64,000 bases of DNA from positions 744,001-808,000 of the forward strand of contig JAKZZE010000011.1 of assembly GCA_024220505.1 (NCBI GenBank), given 5' to 3'. This DNA is from Rhizopus arrhizus (Eukaryota; Mucoromycota; Mucoromycetes; Mucorales; Rhizopodaceae). Made by a program: the position numbers and the translations under genes. The notes below the pieces were generated by a model, which was not told the DNA's origin, made no database searches, and was given only the letters and a program-made list of their open reading frames with translations. Shown here one piece after another: positions 22,569 through 36,472 of the stretch (the first letter of the stretch is position 1; every line of letters begins with the position of its first letter).

Positions 22569-24263
22569 TTATTCATCATCTTCTAAGTCATCGTCTTCTT
22601 CAAATCCAGTTAAAAGTGGATCATTTTCATATGTAGGCATAAGATATTTAGGGTCTTTCCAAAACTCGGCCTCTTTTGTTAACTTAGTATGGCAACCTTT
22701 CTCTTTCAAGTGTGCTGGAATATCAGTCAAGTTTTCCAATACAGTTCCACATGAAAAGCAAGTATTAAGTGACGATTGATGACGAATATAGTTAATCAAT
22801 ACAATAGTTTGGTAAAAATCAAGTTCTATACATAGCAACAATATCTAAGCTCTTACTGCTTATCATTTTCTTCTTCTTCCTTACCTTTTTCCTTTCTTAT
22901 TTGACTCAAATCAAAGTCATGCTCAGTCCTCATATGTTCAAGTGTTTCTTTAGGATTAGACAAGACATGTGTATCAAATAAACACATCGTTGGTTCTGGT
23001 TCCTCTTCCTCCCAATCCTCCCATGTCTCCTCATCCTTATCATCTTCGTCACTTTCATAGTTGTCACGCTCAAAGCTTTCCCAGTTCTTGCCTGGTTCTA
23101 AATAGTTGATGACATAGAATCGATCGTATTGTCGGTTTTTTGCTGCAATCTTGAAATGCTTCTTCTTTCTCATATGCTTACGCAAAACTGCAGGACTTGT
23201 AAAGATCTTTTCACAGTATAAACATTGGAGGCTATATAAACAAATTAGAATACATAATCTTTGCTATTTTATATCCTGCCCTACTTTGAAAGTTTCGCCT
23301 CTAGAGTGTCTAAAAATTCACCAACATAAACCAAATTATCTGGTAAGCCAATATTAAAATTATGCTCGGAAAACATGTGTTTAAATAGCAATGGTCTATT
23401 CAGAATTAGAAACAGTTTAATAATGCCAAATATGCAAGCTTATCTATCGCTATTACCTGTTTTCGCCTATAATTTTACAAAATAGACATTTTCTAGGACA
23501 TTTTGATTCTACTTCACGTTCGTGCTGTTGATATTTTAATACTTCATTCTATAATAGCTTACATTAGTTATAAAAAGAAGCTTTTATGCGTATTAATGAT
23601 TTATACCAGCTTTGAACGTTGTAATTGTTCCCTGATTTCTTTATCAAGACTGCATTTTTCAGGATCAATAATGTATACTATTCAATATACATTTAGTTTC
23701 CAAGAAAACAGAACAACTACTTTTTTACCATCATTCTCTGCCTCTCCAAGTTCAGAAAGTGACTTTTTCTCCAGCTCCTTTGCCCAACGTTGCAAGTAAG
23801 CATTCAACGAGTTGTACATGTGGTGAAGATTCTTGAAGACCAACGCATGATCATTCTTCAAATGAGTTACAAGTGATGTTGTATCCAAGAAGGGAGCTGG
23901 TGATTCACAGTCATCAAAGAGACACGAAACAAAGGTTGCTGTATGGTAAGGAGGCAGAGGCAAGTCAATAGGGTCCACTGTATCCTCTTCTTCCTCTTCT
24001 TCTTCTCCATTAGAGTCTTCCTCAGCAGCATGGAAAGGGTTTGCTTCTGCATTCTTAGGCTTCTGCAGAGCCTTTTTTTTCCCAGTCTTTTTCTTATATC
24101 CTGAAGGTTTCTTTTCCTTTGTATTAGTTAATTGTTGCTGCTGTTGTTTAGCTTGGATCTTGGGTTTAGACTGTCTTCTATTCTTGGGTTGTTGGTTAGT
24201 TGTAGTATGCGGTGTAATGTGTTTATGATTTGAGACTGTGTGCCATTCTGTATCGTCTGCCAT
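22569..24263 (-). CDS. ZNF277-like C2H2 zinc-finger protein
   Basis: Exons on the minus strand: 23729-24263, 23607-23677, 23457-23548, 23285-23395, 22885-23231 and 22569-22825, encoding 470 residues. The order of elements follows human ZNF277: CLFDDCESP with THLKNDH; CPRKCLFCK, with FKHMFSEHNFNIGLPDNLV; LQCLYCEKIF with LRKHMRKKKHFKI; NRQYDRFYVINYLEPGKNW; an acidic Glu/Trp segment; CLFDTHV with HMRTEHDFDL; FYQTIVLINYIR; and PTYENDPLL near the end. The N-terminal 90 residues are basic, Gln-rich and disordered. ZNF277 is reported as a Polycomb- and uS5-associated factor; its fungal role is unknown. The start is the first ATG of a long open exon. An acidic tail closes the protein. Confidence 0.88.
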
Positions 24264-25343
24264 TATAAGTTAATTAAAAAAAAGAGAAAACTTCTATCAA
24301 ACTGAAGATTTATTCAGCCTTTGTTCTCAATTGAAACACCGATGCTTTTTCCTTGAACAAGACCGTCCACACGAAAAAGATCAAGTGGCAAATAAAATAA
24401 TCAAGTTGGATGAATATGTTTATTGTATTAATACATTGTTTTCAATGCTATAATATAACATTTTTTATGGTAACGCTTTGATCTTAATATTTCCGATCGT
24501 TTCGAGAAAGTTCGTTTGGATGATAAAAGACGTGTTTGTGGAAGTAAAAAAAAAAAAAAAGAAAAAGAAAAGAAAAGAAAAACAGCGCAAGCAGTTTTGA
24601 AATTGGATTAGAGAGTAAGTGCTTCAAAGAATATCTCATGTTATCTATGAATTTATTTGGATATATTCAGTAATGTCTATAAAACATTATAAAGAAGAAT
24701 AAGTATAAGAAAAGGTAACAATTATATAGGGCCTGTCTATTTTAAAAAAAAGAAGACAAGTAATAGATCAGAAGCCCCAATTTTCAAGAGTTCCATGCGC
24801 TTTCTTGTAAAGATTCTATTTTGTAATATATAAACATATTAAATAATAATATACGCGCAAAATGAATCAAGGTTAATTGTATGATGTGTTGTGAAATACC
24901 TTATATCTGCCGATCTGTGCAGAGTGTTACATAATGTAGTTAGTCATAAAGATCAAAAGAAAAACTTGCTTACACTTTCTTTAAAGTGCATCATGTCCCA
25001 CAATTATCTGCTAAATTCAATATTGTGTGACTCTTTAAACTAATACTTTTTTATTAGCCGAAATCAAAAGAAAAATGCTGCGATTTTGTCCGAAATTAAG
25101 AAAGGACTAGCTTATAAGTCAAGAATACAGCAGGACGACAGCTGTCAAAAATGTTATCCATCATGAAAAACATGGCTTCAATGATGTAATATTTCTCATT
25201 AAAACTTATACAAATGATGCAACACAGAAGGGTGGAGATGCTACATTTAAACCTCCGTTTTTTTTTTTTTTCCTACTCAACATCCTCGGTTTATAATTTA
25301 CTTCTTTTTTTTTCCTCTCTTTTTTTTTTTTGATTGTATACAA
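24264..25343. other. Intergenic between divergent zinc-finger and OSBP genes
   Basis: No gene is supported. It is AT-rich with an A-run at 24547-24560, and ends in T-tracts (about 25259-25270 and 25319-25331) immediately upstream of the OSBP start. Confidence 0.5.
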
Positions 25344-26741
25344 ATGGCATTAGGTTTTGGCAATAAGAACAAAACCAATAAAGAAGAAGAAGTACCTACA
25401 GCTAAAGACGTTGATTCATTATCTATGAAGAACTTGGAAGAAAAAAGTCAATTTAAAGAGTTCAAAGAATTTTTAAAGGTCGTTGTAAGCTTTACAGGTG
25501 ATCTTTCTTCATTAACATGTCCCGCTTTCTTCTTGAATGGTCTCTCATTATTAGAATACGGGTAAATAAAACCACACATATTTGATTTTTATTGTATTAT
25601 TAATTTTTTTTTGGGTAGTACATATTGGGGAGATCATCCTACTGCTTTTCAAGCTATTAGTAAAGCTCAAACACCTGAAGGTAAATATCTTGCTATTATG
25701 TACATGTAAGTATATACGAAAAGACTTATTTAAAATAGAGCGTATCTTGGCTATCTGTCGTTGGTTCATTTCCACTTTATATGGCAGCTACGCATCTCGT
25801 TGCACAGATGGAAAATATGAGAAAAAGCCTTACAATCCTATTTTAGGTGAACAGTTTCATTGTACAATGGGGGATGCAAAGTGCGTTTGTGAACAAGTCT
25901 GTCATCATCCACCTATTTCTGCCTTTTATCTTGAAGATGAAAAGGCAGGTGTCAGCCTAAATGGACACAGTAAGTAAAGCAAACATTAAGAGAAAACATT
26001 GATAATAACTTGTTTTTATCAGCTGGACAAAAGTCCAAATTTAAAGGAACTTCCATTCGAATTGAACAAGTGGGGAGAGCCGTTTTATATCTCAAGCAAT
26101 ACGATGAACAATACATGATTGATTTTCCTGATCTTTTGATTCGAGGTGTATTGACAGGTGGTGCCTTTATTGAATTAGGTGGATCATGTACAATCATTGG
26201 TAGTAATAATACAAAGGCTGTTATCGAATTTGTGCCAAAACCATGGTTTGGAGGAGAATATAATCATATCAAGGGATCTGTTTATGCTGACGAAAAGATT
26301 CATTATCACTTGTCAGGTCGTTGGAGTCATCAATCCTTTTACAGCGATGCAAAGGATGATGGCAAGAAGGAATTACTATTCGATGCAGAGGCTGAGCCCA
26401 TGGCAGAGCGCCTGACAGCCCCCGTTGATGAGCAATCTGAACTTGAATCACACCGTATTTGGGGACCAGTGACAGAGGCATTAAAAGAAAAGAATTTTAA
26501 AGTGGCAAATAAGGAAAAAACAAAAATTGAAGAATGGCAGCGTGGCGTTCGCAAGCAGAGAGAAGAAATAAAGGAAAATTGGGAACCAAAATTATTCAAG
26601 TTTGAAAAGGATTTGGATGCACAAAATGGAACCGAATATCAAAAGAAGAATTACGACTTAAAGAATAGAATAGATTCAAAGCACCATTTAGATGCTGGTG
26701 CTTGGACTTATGTTCACTCACTTCATTCTAAACAACACTAA
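25344..26741 (+). CDS. KES1: Oxysterol-binding protein (Kes1/Osh4 class)
   Basis: Exons 25344-25561, 25619-25680, 25739-25969 and 26023-26741 encode 409 residues, a short lone ORD-domain protein like yeast Osh4/Kes1 (434). Seen: FLKVVVSFTGDLSSLTCPAFFLNGLSLLE (lid and first helices; quoted here only as landmarks 30-60 of the protein), YNPILGEQFHC, the family fingerprint as EQVCHHPPISAF (near residue 145), VFVPKPWFGG-like EFVPKPWFGG and LSGRW. Known role: exchange of sterol and PI4P between membranes and control of Golgi secretion. Odd: the fingerprint has Cys where Ser is usual (EQVSHHPP). No PH, FFAT or ankyrin region is present. Confidence 0.92.
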
Positions 26742-28983
<2,242 letters not shown>

Positions 28984-29522
28984 TTGGTTTGTTCATTGTA
29001 ATATATTTTAATCCCTCAAAAAATGGGAGATTATTTTTAGATTAAACTGTGTATTTTGATTATTTTTTCTGAAAAAAGTAATGTTACCTGTTGTTCATTT
29101 TCTTTTTTTGTCACGCAATTCAATTCATCTTTATTTAAATTGACACTTTGTCATCTAATACTAATGTTATACAAAATGGAAAAAAAAGTTATTCAAATAA
29201 GGAAATTATATTGCTCCTGGACCTACTTCTTTAGTAACAGTTGAACGTAGATCCTTCCTTCCGTCAATAAGATGTATATCAATTGAAACTCAGACTGTCA
29301 ATACTATTTTTGCGACCTGTTTTAGCATCTGTCAGCAAAATTACAAAGCAATCCCAAAAAATCAATTGTAATTGTATTTTATTTGGAACGCATTGATACA
29401 CTTAGTTGAGGCAAATGTTGCCTTGTTACCCTTAAAGCTCACAAAGATTTTTAATCATTAGATTCTTCAAGGCAGTTTGGCATTTTAGGATTTATGTCAA
29501 TCGTGGAACATAATTATTGAAA

Positions 29523-29590
29523 ACTTGTAATTTTTGTAGTTAAGTAGCTCCTCTCTGATGAGCCCCGACTGCTGTCGTAGAATTACAAGT
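29523..29590. repeat. Inverted repeat / hairpin with inner stem-loop
   Basis: ACTTGTAATT (29523-29532) is the exact complement of AATTACAAGT (29581-29590). Inside the 48-nt spacer is a second small stem, CGAC (29566-29569) and GTCG (29574-29577) around TGCT, and the octamer CTGATGAG (29555-29562). A structured RNA is possible; the hammerhead comparison is discussed under rejected items. Confidence 0.5.
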
Positions 29591-30063
29591 ATACGTGTCG
29601 TGTACTAATTCACACCAAATAAAAGCTGCAGAGTTATTAGGTTTTGAGTCACTTTATTGAAGCAAGACAAAAGTAAGCATGTTTAAATACTAAACTTGCT
29701 TGTAGTTCAGCTTATAATTAATGATATAAAAACATGCTTAGTGCATTCATTTCAATCAACTCGTTCCATAGTAACTAACCAGACTTTGGAAGCGTGTACG
29801 AACTATAGATGTAGAGCATTTGATTTCATATTCATATAATCGTAGCTGTTAGATACTACAAAGACCTCAGTAACCTCATATTAGATACAAAATTGCTATT
29901 CCTTTATTTTCCAATAATTTGTATTTTTTTTTTCTTTTTTCTTATTTCATTTATCAAGTTCTCTTTAGCGGTGGGCGATGCTGACATTCATTTCAAGCAA
30001 GCTCCTCTTCATCAAGTGTTCCCATGCACACTATAGGTAGTAATAACAAATCCTTTACCTATA

Positions 30064-30666
30064 GTCGAGCCTAGCATTGAAATTATTTCGCCAGATATCA
30101 GCCTTAATTTTGTCAAAAGCTCTAAAATATATGATAGTACAATCTTAAATGCTTGTCGGCAATCAGGAACAACAAAAAAAAATTGCCAAAATGTTAAACA
30201 GCTGTTGAAATAGTTGTTGGTATAACACTAACAATGGCCAGGCTGTAATGGTACATACGGTTGAGGCTCATGGCCAAACTAAAATGGTTAATTCTCGTTA
30301 TGAGTCATTTGGCATGATAAAGGGCAAGGCACAGAACACATCTCTCCCTCCACCCGTTATCAAACTATATCCTGATATACGGCCTGTCTCACTCTACCAT
30401 TCTGATGGTTAAAAACTTATAATTGGAACCTAAGTTTCAAATAACTTGGTCACATCTTGTACAAGGCTTGATATCAAGCAAGCCATCAATATTGGTTCGA
30501 CTAATGATAACTTTCAGCTGTTAACAAACAAGGACTCTTTATCGACCAGGAATGTCTGGAAACTGCTTTGGTTATGATAGACGGTGCGAAAACAGGTAGT
30601 ACTGGTGATATGGAGACTATGTACCAGCTTCGCCAAGTTTTTAATATTCGCCAAGTGTATTGTTAA
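30064..30666 (+). pseudogene. Decayed protein-coding segment, family not recognised
   Basis: Three successive open stretches read like protein on the plus strand: 30064-30213 (49 codons, begins VEPSIEIISPDISLNF), 30221-30412 (63 codons, includes VNSRYESFGMIKGKAQNTSL and PPPVIKLYPDIRP) and 30520-30666 (48 codons, includes NKQGLFIDQECLETALVMID). They alternate between two frames and are separated by stops, with no splice sites that join them cleanly. This suggests a gene or mobile-element ORF broken by at least two frameshifts. An intron-rich living gene is less likely, as no start and no good donors were found. Confidence 0.4.
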
Positions 30667-31433
30667 GTTCGTCATTTGGGATCGTCAGCACGGTATAAAA
30701 AATATGCTTTAGTTCTTTTATTTATTCATGAATCCTTAGGGAAAGGCCCCATCTTCATCTTTTTAGAAACTCAACTTTTGCTGATGAATTGCTCACCTCA
30801 TCTTACTTCTCGACAATGAAGTCTGCTAGAGTAGACAAGGCTTTCATGTTGTTATATAGTTAATGGAGTCTTCTTGCAAGCATATTCACATTCATTTCAA
30901 TCAAGAAGTTCAGAACCAAAAGAGGTTTTCGACGCTTGTAGCTTCAAAGATGATTTCAATGATTATTCGATGTTTTTTTTTAATATCCTTCAAAGTGGTA
31001 AGGAGTATCTCACTTTACTACTCCTTTATTATCACCGGTAGCAATTTATTCTGTCAAAATATTAGCAACTTTCTCCTGAAAACGGTATTTCCCTTGACTG
31101 CTTACTCTACCTCTATCTGTGTTAAATCTTACCCTTAGTGTTGCGAGCTTTCTATTGCATATTTGTGCATGTATATATCAGCACATCGTTTCTCTATTTT
31201 TGAGCTACTATGTTCTCTCTATAAAGCATAAGAAGAGTAAAATCAATGCTATTTAGGGAAAAGGGCTTATACATTTAAAATTTCATCCAGTTGAAAGGAC
31301 CTGTTGATGGCACAACACATTAAACACCCGAATTTTAAGCGTCCTACGCGCACCCAACTTCGTAGTTACGTCATGTTTCATGAACTACTACGCGTCTATT
31401 TTATATTTTTTTTTTCTTTGATTTATTTACATT

Positions 31434-31798
31434 ATGGCATCTGCACAAAATCAAGAAAAACAAAAGGGTATGGCCGAAGAAAAGAACTTGGCAGCACTTG
31501 GTGTGCTCGAAGAGGACGATGAGTTTGAAGAATTTGCTGCTGAAGGTTTGAGTGAATAAATGTTGTCTTATTCAAGATTACTAAATGTGTATAGATTGGG
31601 GAGAAGAAGAAGAAGACCAAAATGATGCTCACTTTTGGGAGGATAACTGGGATGACGACGATATCGAAGACGACTTTTCAAAGCAATTACGGTACTTTTT
31701 ATTTTGAATCAACTGTTTTCGCTCGTGACTAAACAAGATTTTTTTTTAGTGCTGAACTTGAGAAAGAACCTAATCAACCACAACCTATGAAGATGTAA
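31434..31798 (+). CDS. SEM1: 26S proteasome subunit Sem1/Dss1
   Basis: Exons 31434-31545, 31595-31691 and 31750-31798 encode 85 residues. The central acidic-aromatic blocks are diagnostic: [15 protein letters not shown], then [20 protein letters not shown], and a short C-terminal helix. Sem1/Dss1 is a very small disordered acidic protein of the proteasome lid; it also works in TREX-2 mRNA export and, where present, BRCA2 complexes. The start is followed by AQNQEKQKG, a normal polar leader. The gene stands alone in a gene-poor stretch, with a T-run about 25 nt before the ATG. Confidence 0.95.
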
Positions 31799-33446
31799 AC
31801 AGTCTTTTTATTCTTGTACAAAGAAATAAACAATAAAAAAGCAGCCAGTTCAGCGTTTGCAGAAATTGTAAAGAAAAAAAACTCTTACATGTTTGATGAG
31901 TTGGTCTACTTTTTCTCATTGTGGAATAAACAAGAAAAGGAGAGCAATTAGATGGGTTGTGAACACGGGAGAAAGAAAAGCGATAACAGGTTTAGATTTT
32001 ATTAATTGTTAGCTATGTTAGTTCTTAACCTGTGATGGAAAACAAAAGAATATAGTAAAGACCTTCGTTCAAGCTTACACCTGAAATTAAAGAATGGCAA
32101 AAAGAATTGAATGAGAGTCGTCTTTGAAGACAATCTTATTTCCAATCCAAAAAGGGTAGTGAACAAACAGTGTTATAGGCAACATGTTTCCTTGAAGCAA
32201 ACCGAAATCTAGTTTATATCATATGAAAAGCTCAAAAAGGGCATAGTGGACAACTATAAGTGAACAGATGAATATTGATAAATCCTATTTTGCATGTTTG
32301 CAGCCTATTTGTCTGCCATTTCGCTTTGATTGTTGATCGGAAGGATTTTATTATAAACCATTACAGTTATTGTATGCTTTATAAAGAAAATTTAGATGAC
32401 AAGTCTGTCATAGTTACACTTTGTTAACATTATTTTCAAATTAATGCTTTCTTTTTTTTTTCTTTCGTTCTTGATATGAGAGCATACTGTTTTTGGATTA
32501 TGATATGTATATAGTCTATAGCCGTAACAAAAGAATGAACATAGCCATGTATGTTTTCTATAAATTTCAATTTTTGTAAGGATATAGTTATTCCAACTTG
32601 CATATCCTTCATTGGAACAACATCGCAGCTTCATTATTAAAACTCGAATAAAAATCGGTTGAAACAGCCCTTTTTTTTGTTATCGATGGTTATGTAATGT
32701 TAAACTATGCACTTCGATAGTTGTGTACATTTATATGTATTTTACTCTGATAAAGGAAACTGTATGCTACGATTTATAATACACTTACAAAGGTGGACGT
32801 GCAAGAGACGTGAAATGACTAAATTAAGCAAATATACATCGAGATAAGATAAAAGATGAATGCTTTTAGAGTGCTTTATAAAATTATTCAAGTTGAAGAT
32901 CATATCTCATAATTTGGTAAATAGGGTATGGGATCTTGTCATTATATCAATAACCATTGAGATTCGATATTAATTTAATTAAAATCTAATCGTTTAAATC
33001 GAAGCTTTAAGACTACAGCAGAAATGTCTGGTTTTTAATTTTGAATCTCTTAAAACGTTACAAACCATCTAGTATCGATTGTAATTGATAAAAGGGATGG
33101 TCGTATCAAGCGATTTTCAAAGAAAAAAAAAAGATTTGATGTCTGATTTTTTTCCTTGTCCTATGCTATGTAGTTACTAGCAATTAACTTTGCTTTTATT
33201 GCTTTATGATTTGATGCAAAAGAAAAAAAGAGAATTGATGCCAAGTACATCCTATAAAAGGTTCACACTCTATTTTTTTTTTATATTTTTGTAAATGCAT
33301 TTCTTGATCAAACTAAACTTAATTCGGGGCTTACTTTCCATCAAAATTCATGCTTGGATTTGTGATAGCGAATGTCTCTACTAGAATTATTTTGTGATGC
33401 CCTTGAGTTATGAAGAACAGTTGAAGCTTTATTAAAGAAATGTGCT

Positions 33447-33499
<53 letters not shown>

Positions 33500-33691
33500 A
33501 AGATTGTTATTACACAATTTAAAATATGTGAACGAGAATTGACTGCAAGGGTAAATGGGATATGAAAGATTTCATGTTCTTCATAAAGTGACTCAAGTGT
33601 GACGTTAGTCAAAGTGTAGGGCTTTCTTTTTGCAAAATATATAAATAGAGAGGATACGTTCAAGAAAAAAGATAAATTTTATTTAAACACG
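31799..33691. other. Gene-poor AT-rich region
   Basis: No gene is supported on either strand. It contains a 46-nt T-run (33450-33495) in the upstream region of the aldo-keto reductase. Confidence 0.5.
33450..33495. repeat. Poly(T) homopolymer, about 46 nt
   Basis: Uninterrupted T-run about 200 bp before the aldo-keto reductase ATG; likely a poly(dA:dT) promoter element. Confidence 0.6.
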
Positions 33692-34948
33692 ATGGCAACG
33701 GGTCGTATTCTTAAACTGTAAACATCTAATTTCTTATTAATTTTGATCTAACGCGTCTGATCAGTAACACTGGCGCTTCTATGCCTGCCTTAGGTCTTGG
33801 TACATGGCAATCAAAGCCTAATGAAGTTTATGAAGCTGTCATTACAGCCTTAAATAATGGCTATAGACATATTGATACTGCCTTTATTTGTAAGCTTGGG
33901 GAATGAACGTTACAAAGCATGTAGCTAATCTATGTAAAGATGGTAATGAAAAAGAAGTGGGTCAAGCTATCAAGGACAGCAAGGTTCCTCGTAAAGAAAT
34001 CTTTGTTACCACGAAGCTTTGGAACAATAGCCATCGTCCTAAAGATGTAGAGAAGGCACTTCAAGTTTCACTTGATAATCTTCAATTGGATTACTTGGAT
34101 TTATACTTGATGCACTGGTACATAAAGATGCTCAAAAAAAGAAAAAGAAACTAAAGAGCATATGGATAGGCCTTGTGCTTTTCAACCTGGTAAGGGATCC
34201 ATACCAAAGGGTCCTGATGGTAAGGTTGAGCTTGATGATGTTGACTTTACAGAGACCTATGCTGTAAGTTACCGATGTAGAACAATAGAAGTTGACTTAT
34301 TTTGAATAGGCCATGGAAAGACTTGTTGGTGACAGAGTTCATGCTATTGGTGTTAGTAATTTTAATATTGCTAAACTTGAGAAATTAGCAAAGACTCAAA
34401 AGATTGTCCCTGCTTGTAACCAAGTAAGGATCGATATCCTAATCTGATGATTGATGCTCACGTCTATTTTTATAGGTTGAGTTACATCCTTTTCTTCCTC
34501 AAGTTGATTTACTTCAATATTGCAAGGAGCATGGTATTATTGGTAAGTGAGGTTGGTAGTCTAGATCAACGTAGAACTGTAACCTTTACTTTAAATAGTA
34601 ACCGCTTATTCTCCTCTTGGTAGCACCAACTCTCCTATCTTGAAGGATGAAAAGATTGTAAGTGAATGACTCTCATGTGAACAGAGATTCATCTTTTGTA
34701 CGTAGGCCAAGATTGCTGAGAAATACAATGTCACACCTGCTCAAATTCTTATCTCTTGGGGTATTCAACGTGGTTGCTCTGTTATTCCCAAGTCTGTGAC
34801 ACCTTCTCGTATTATTTCCAACTTTAAAGACGTTGAATTGAATGAAGATGATTTCAAGGCTTTGAATAAACTTGTTGATGCTCAATCATCCAATAGATTG
34901 GTTGATCCTTCTGATGAATGGGGTATAAATATATTTGAAGACGAATGA
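33692..34948 (+). CDS. Aldo-keto reductase
   Basis: Eight exons: 33692-33717, 33765-33889, 33940-34117, 34170-34263, 34310-34423, 34476-34542, 34599-34657 and 34706-34948, giving 301 residues. The TIM-barrel AKR pattern is complete: [19 protein letters not shown] (catalytic Asp), [12 protein letters not shown] (catalytic Tyr, codon split by an intron), TTKLWN (Lys), LMHWP (His), [24 protein letters not shown] and [10 protein letters not shown] (NADPH 2'-phosphate site). It should reduce aldehydes or ketones with NADPH in the cytosol; xylose or glycerol-type reductases and general aldehyde reductases share this pattern, so the substrate is not assigned. The last part ends FEDE-stop. Confidence 0.93.
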
Positions 34949-35192
34949 ATAAAACCTTTTTTTTTTTTGCCTACAAACCATCTCAGTTTTTATTGTTTAC
35001 ACTCTTACTAACCACACAAATCTCAAAAAGGTTTTTATTTAAAGCACGTGTAACTATGCAAACAAAAATATACAAAAAAGGATTCTCATCTTCAACAAAA
35101 ATAAGTGGCACAGGGAGTACACAATAAAAAAGCCTATTTTCTTTTTCCTTCTTCTTTCTCTCTTTTCCCTTCTTTCTCCTCTTTTTATTTTC

Positions 35193-35236
<44 letters not shown>

Positions 35237-35273
35237 GACTTATTCGATCCTTACGCTATTCAATAAATAAATC
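34949..35273. promoter_or_regulatory. Upstream region of CYRI gene
   Basis: Gene-free. It contains a CACGTG E-box at 35045-35050, a CT-rich block (35140-35194) and a 40-nt T-run (35195-35234) ending 39 nt before the CYRI start. Confidence 0.45.
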
Positions 35274-36472
35274 ATGGGTCAATTACTTTCATCCTTGAAT
35301 CTCCGCAGTAATTCTGATATAGTACCTGAGATAGGATTTGATATTGAAAGTAATAAAGATGTGCTATTTTTATTTTGTTTTATAAACATTTTTTTATTTT
35401 ATTTTATAGCTGCTGCACCTACAACAGAAGAATTAGAAGTATATAATGAATTACATGCGCTCATCATTCAACCTACCACACAATTATTAGAATACTTTAA
35501 ACGATATCAACCCGCTTCAGATTTTATTCGAGATGCTATTGCTTCACCCAGTCGAGAAAATGAAGATAAAGCGTGGGAAGCTGTCATGCCAACTGTGGAT
35601 ATGTTGCGTACATTTTATAACTATTCTTCTGAATTAGGTAAGATGAAGAAGAATAAAAAAGAATGAGAGAGTATCTGATGAGTGTTGTAGAAACAAGTAT
35701 TCCAACTTTATTAAACGTGTTGTGTAAAGATGGTACAACCAAAGATCTGGATAGACATCCGGGTTTAACCAAATTATTTGCTGACGTACTTGATTTTGTA
35801 TTTGAATTTGACTATATTAAAGTAAGTGTTGGTATTTTTTTTTATGTATACCACCTATTTATCATTCTGTTGTAGATCAGAAACCCAACCATTCAAAATG
35901 ATTTCTCATTTTATAGACGTACATTACAAAAAGGAAGATCCTTAGAGGACAGTGATCCAGCTAAATCTAATTTACGTACAGCAATGGATGAAGATGATTT
36001 GGCAAATAGAATATCATTATTTATTGCTTATTCTACGCCCATGTTAAAATGTTTGATTGATACAACCGTAAATATGTTCAATCGAATCAATCGACAAAGA
36101 GTGTGAGTGAATGGTTATCTAGTATTTGGGCAATGTGTTATCAAACGTTATCAAAAAAGAAGAGTAATGATTCAATATCAAGCTTTTGCTTTAAAGTAAT
36201 GGTTGTTACTATTATATTATATGATCATGTTGATCCACAAGGTGCCTTTTCTAAATATTCCCCTATTAATGTAAGTATTGAATGATATGAATTATTGAGC
36301 TAATGAATCTATTTAGGTGAAGAATTCTTTAAAAATCATTTCAAGTCATAATAACACACAGCAAGATCAATCAAGTACAGGAAATCTTATATCTGCTCTA
36401 AGATATAATTCAAAACATCTCAATGATGAATCAACACCTAAAGCAATTAAAAATATTATCATGGCTACTTAA
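35274..36472 (+). CDS. CYRI / FAM49 family Rac1-binding protein
   Basis: Exons 35274-35349, 35410-35637, 35670-35821, 35876-36067, 36100-36270 and 36317-36472 give 324 residues, equal to animal CYRI (about 323). Shared features: N-terminal MGQLLSSL with a Gly2 myristoylation site, EELEVYNELHALI, SDFIRDAI, DKAWEAVMPTVDMLR-FY, IRNPTIQNDFSFYRRTL, NRISLF with STPMLK, VMVVTIILYDHVDPQGAF, and SALRYNSKHLNDEST near the end. Known: CYRI binds active Rac1 and antagonises the SCAR/WAVE complex at actin protrusions. Two introns (35638-35669 and 36068-36099) are only 32 nt; each is needed to keep the conserved frame. The neighbour downstream is Ras. Confidence 0.93.

Larger units (their letters stand above)
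28984..31433. other. Gene-poor region with decayed coding sequence
   Basis: No intact gene. A hairpin (29523-29590) and a broken protein-like segment (30064-30666) are listed separately. Remaining sequence has only short random ORFs. The end (31390-31430) is a T-rich leader of the next gene. Confidence 0.5.

Noticed and set aside
29523..29590. Hammerhead ribozyme
   Set aside because: CTGATGAG is present, but there is no GAAA core after stem II and no stem I pairing next to CTGATGAG. Only the inverted repeat is kept as a feature.
36103..36150. Frameshift in the CYRI gene near 36101
   Set aside because: The apparent 2-nt shift disappears when the 32-nt intron 36068-36099 is removed; the joined peptide then aligns with animal CYRI.
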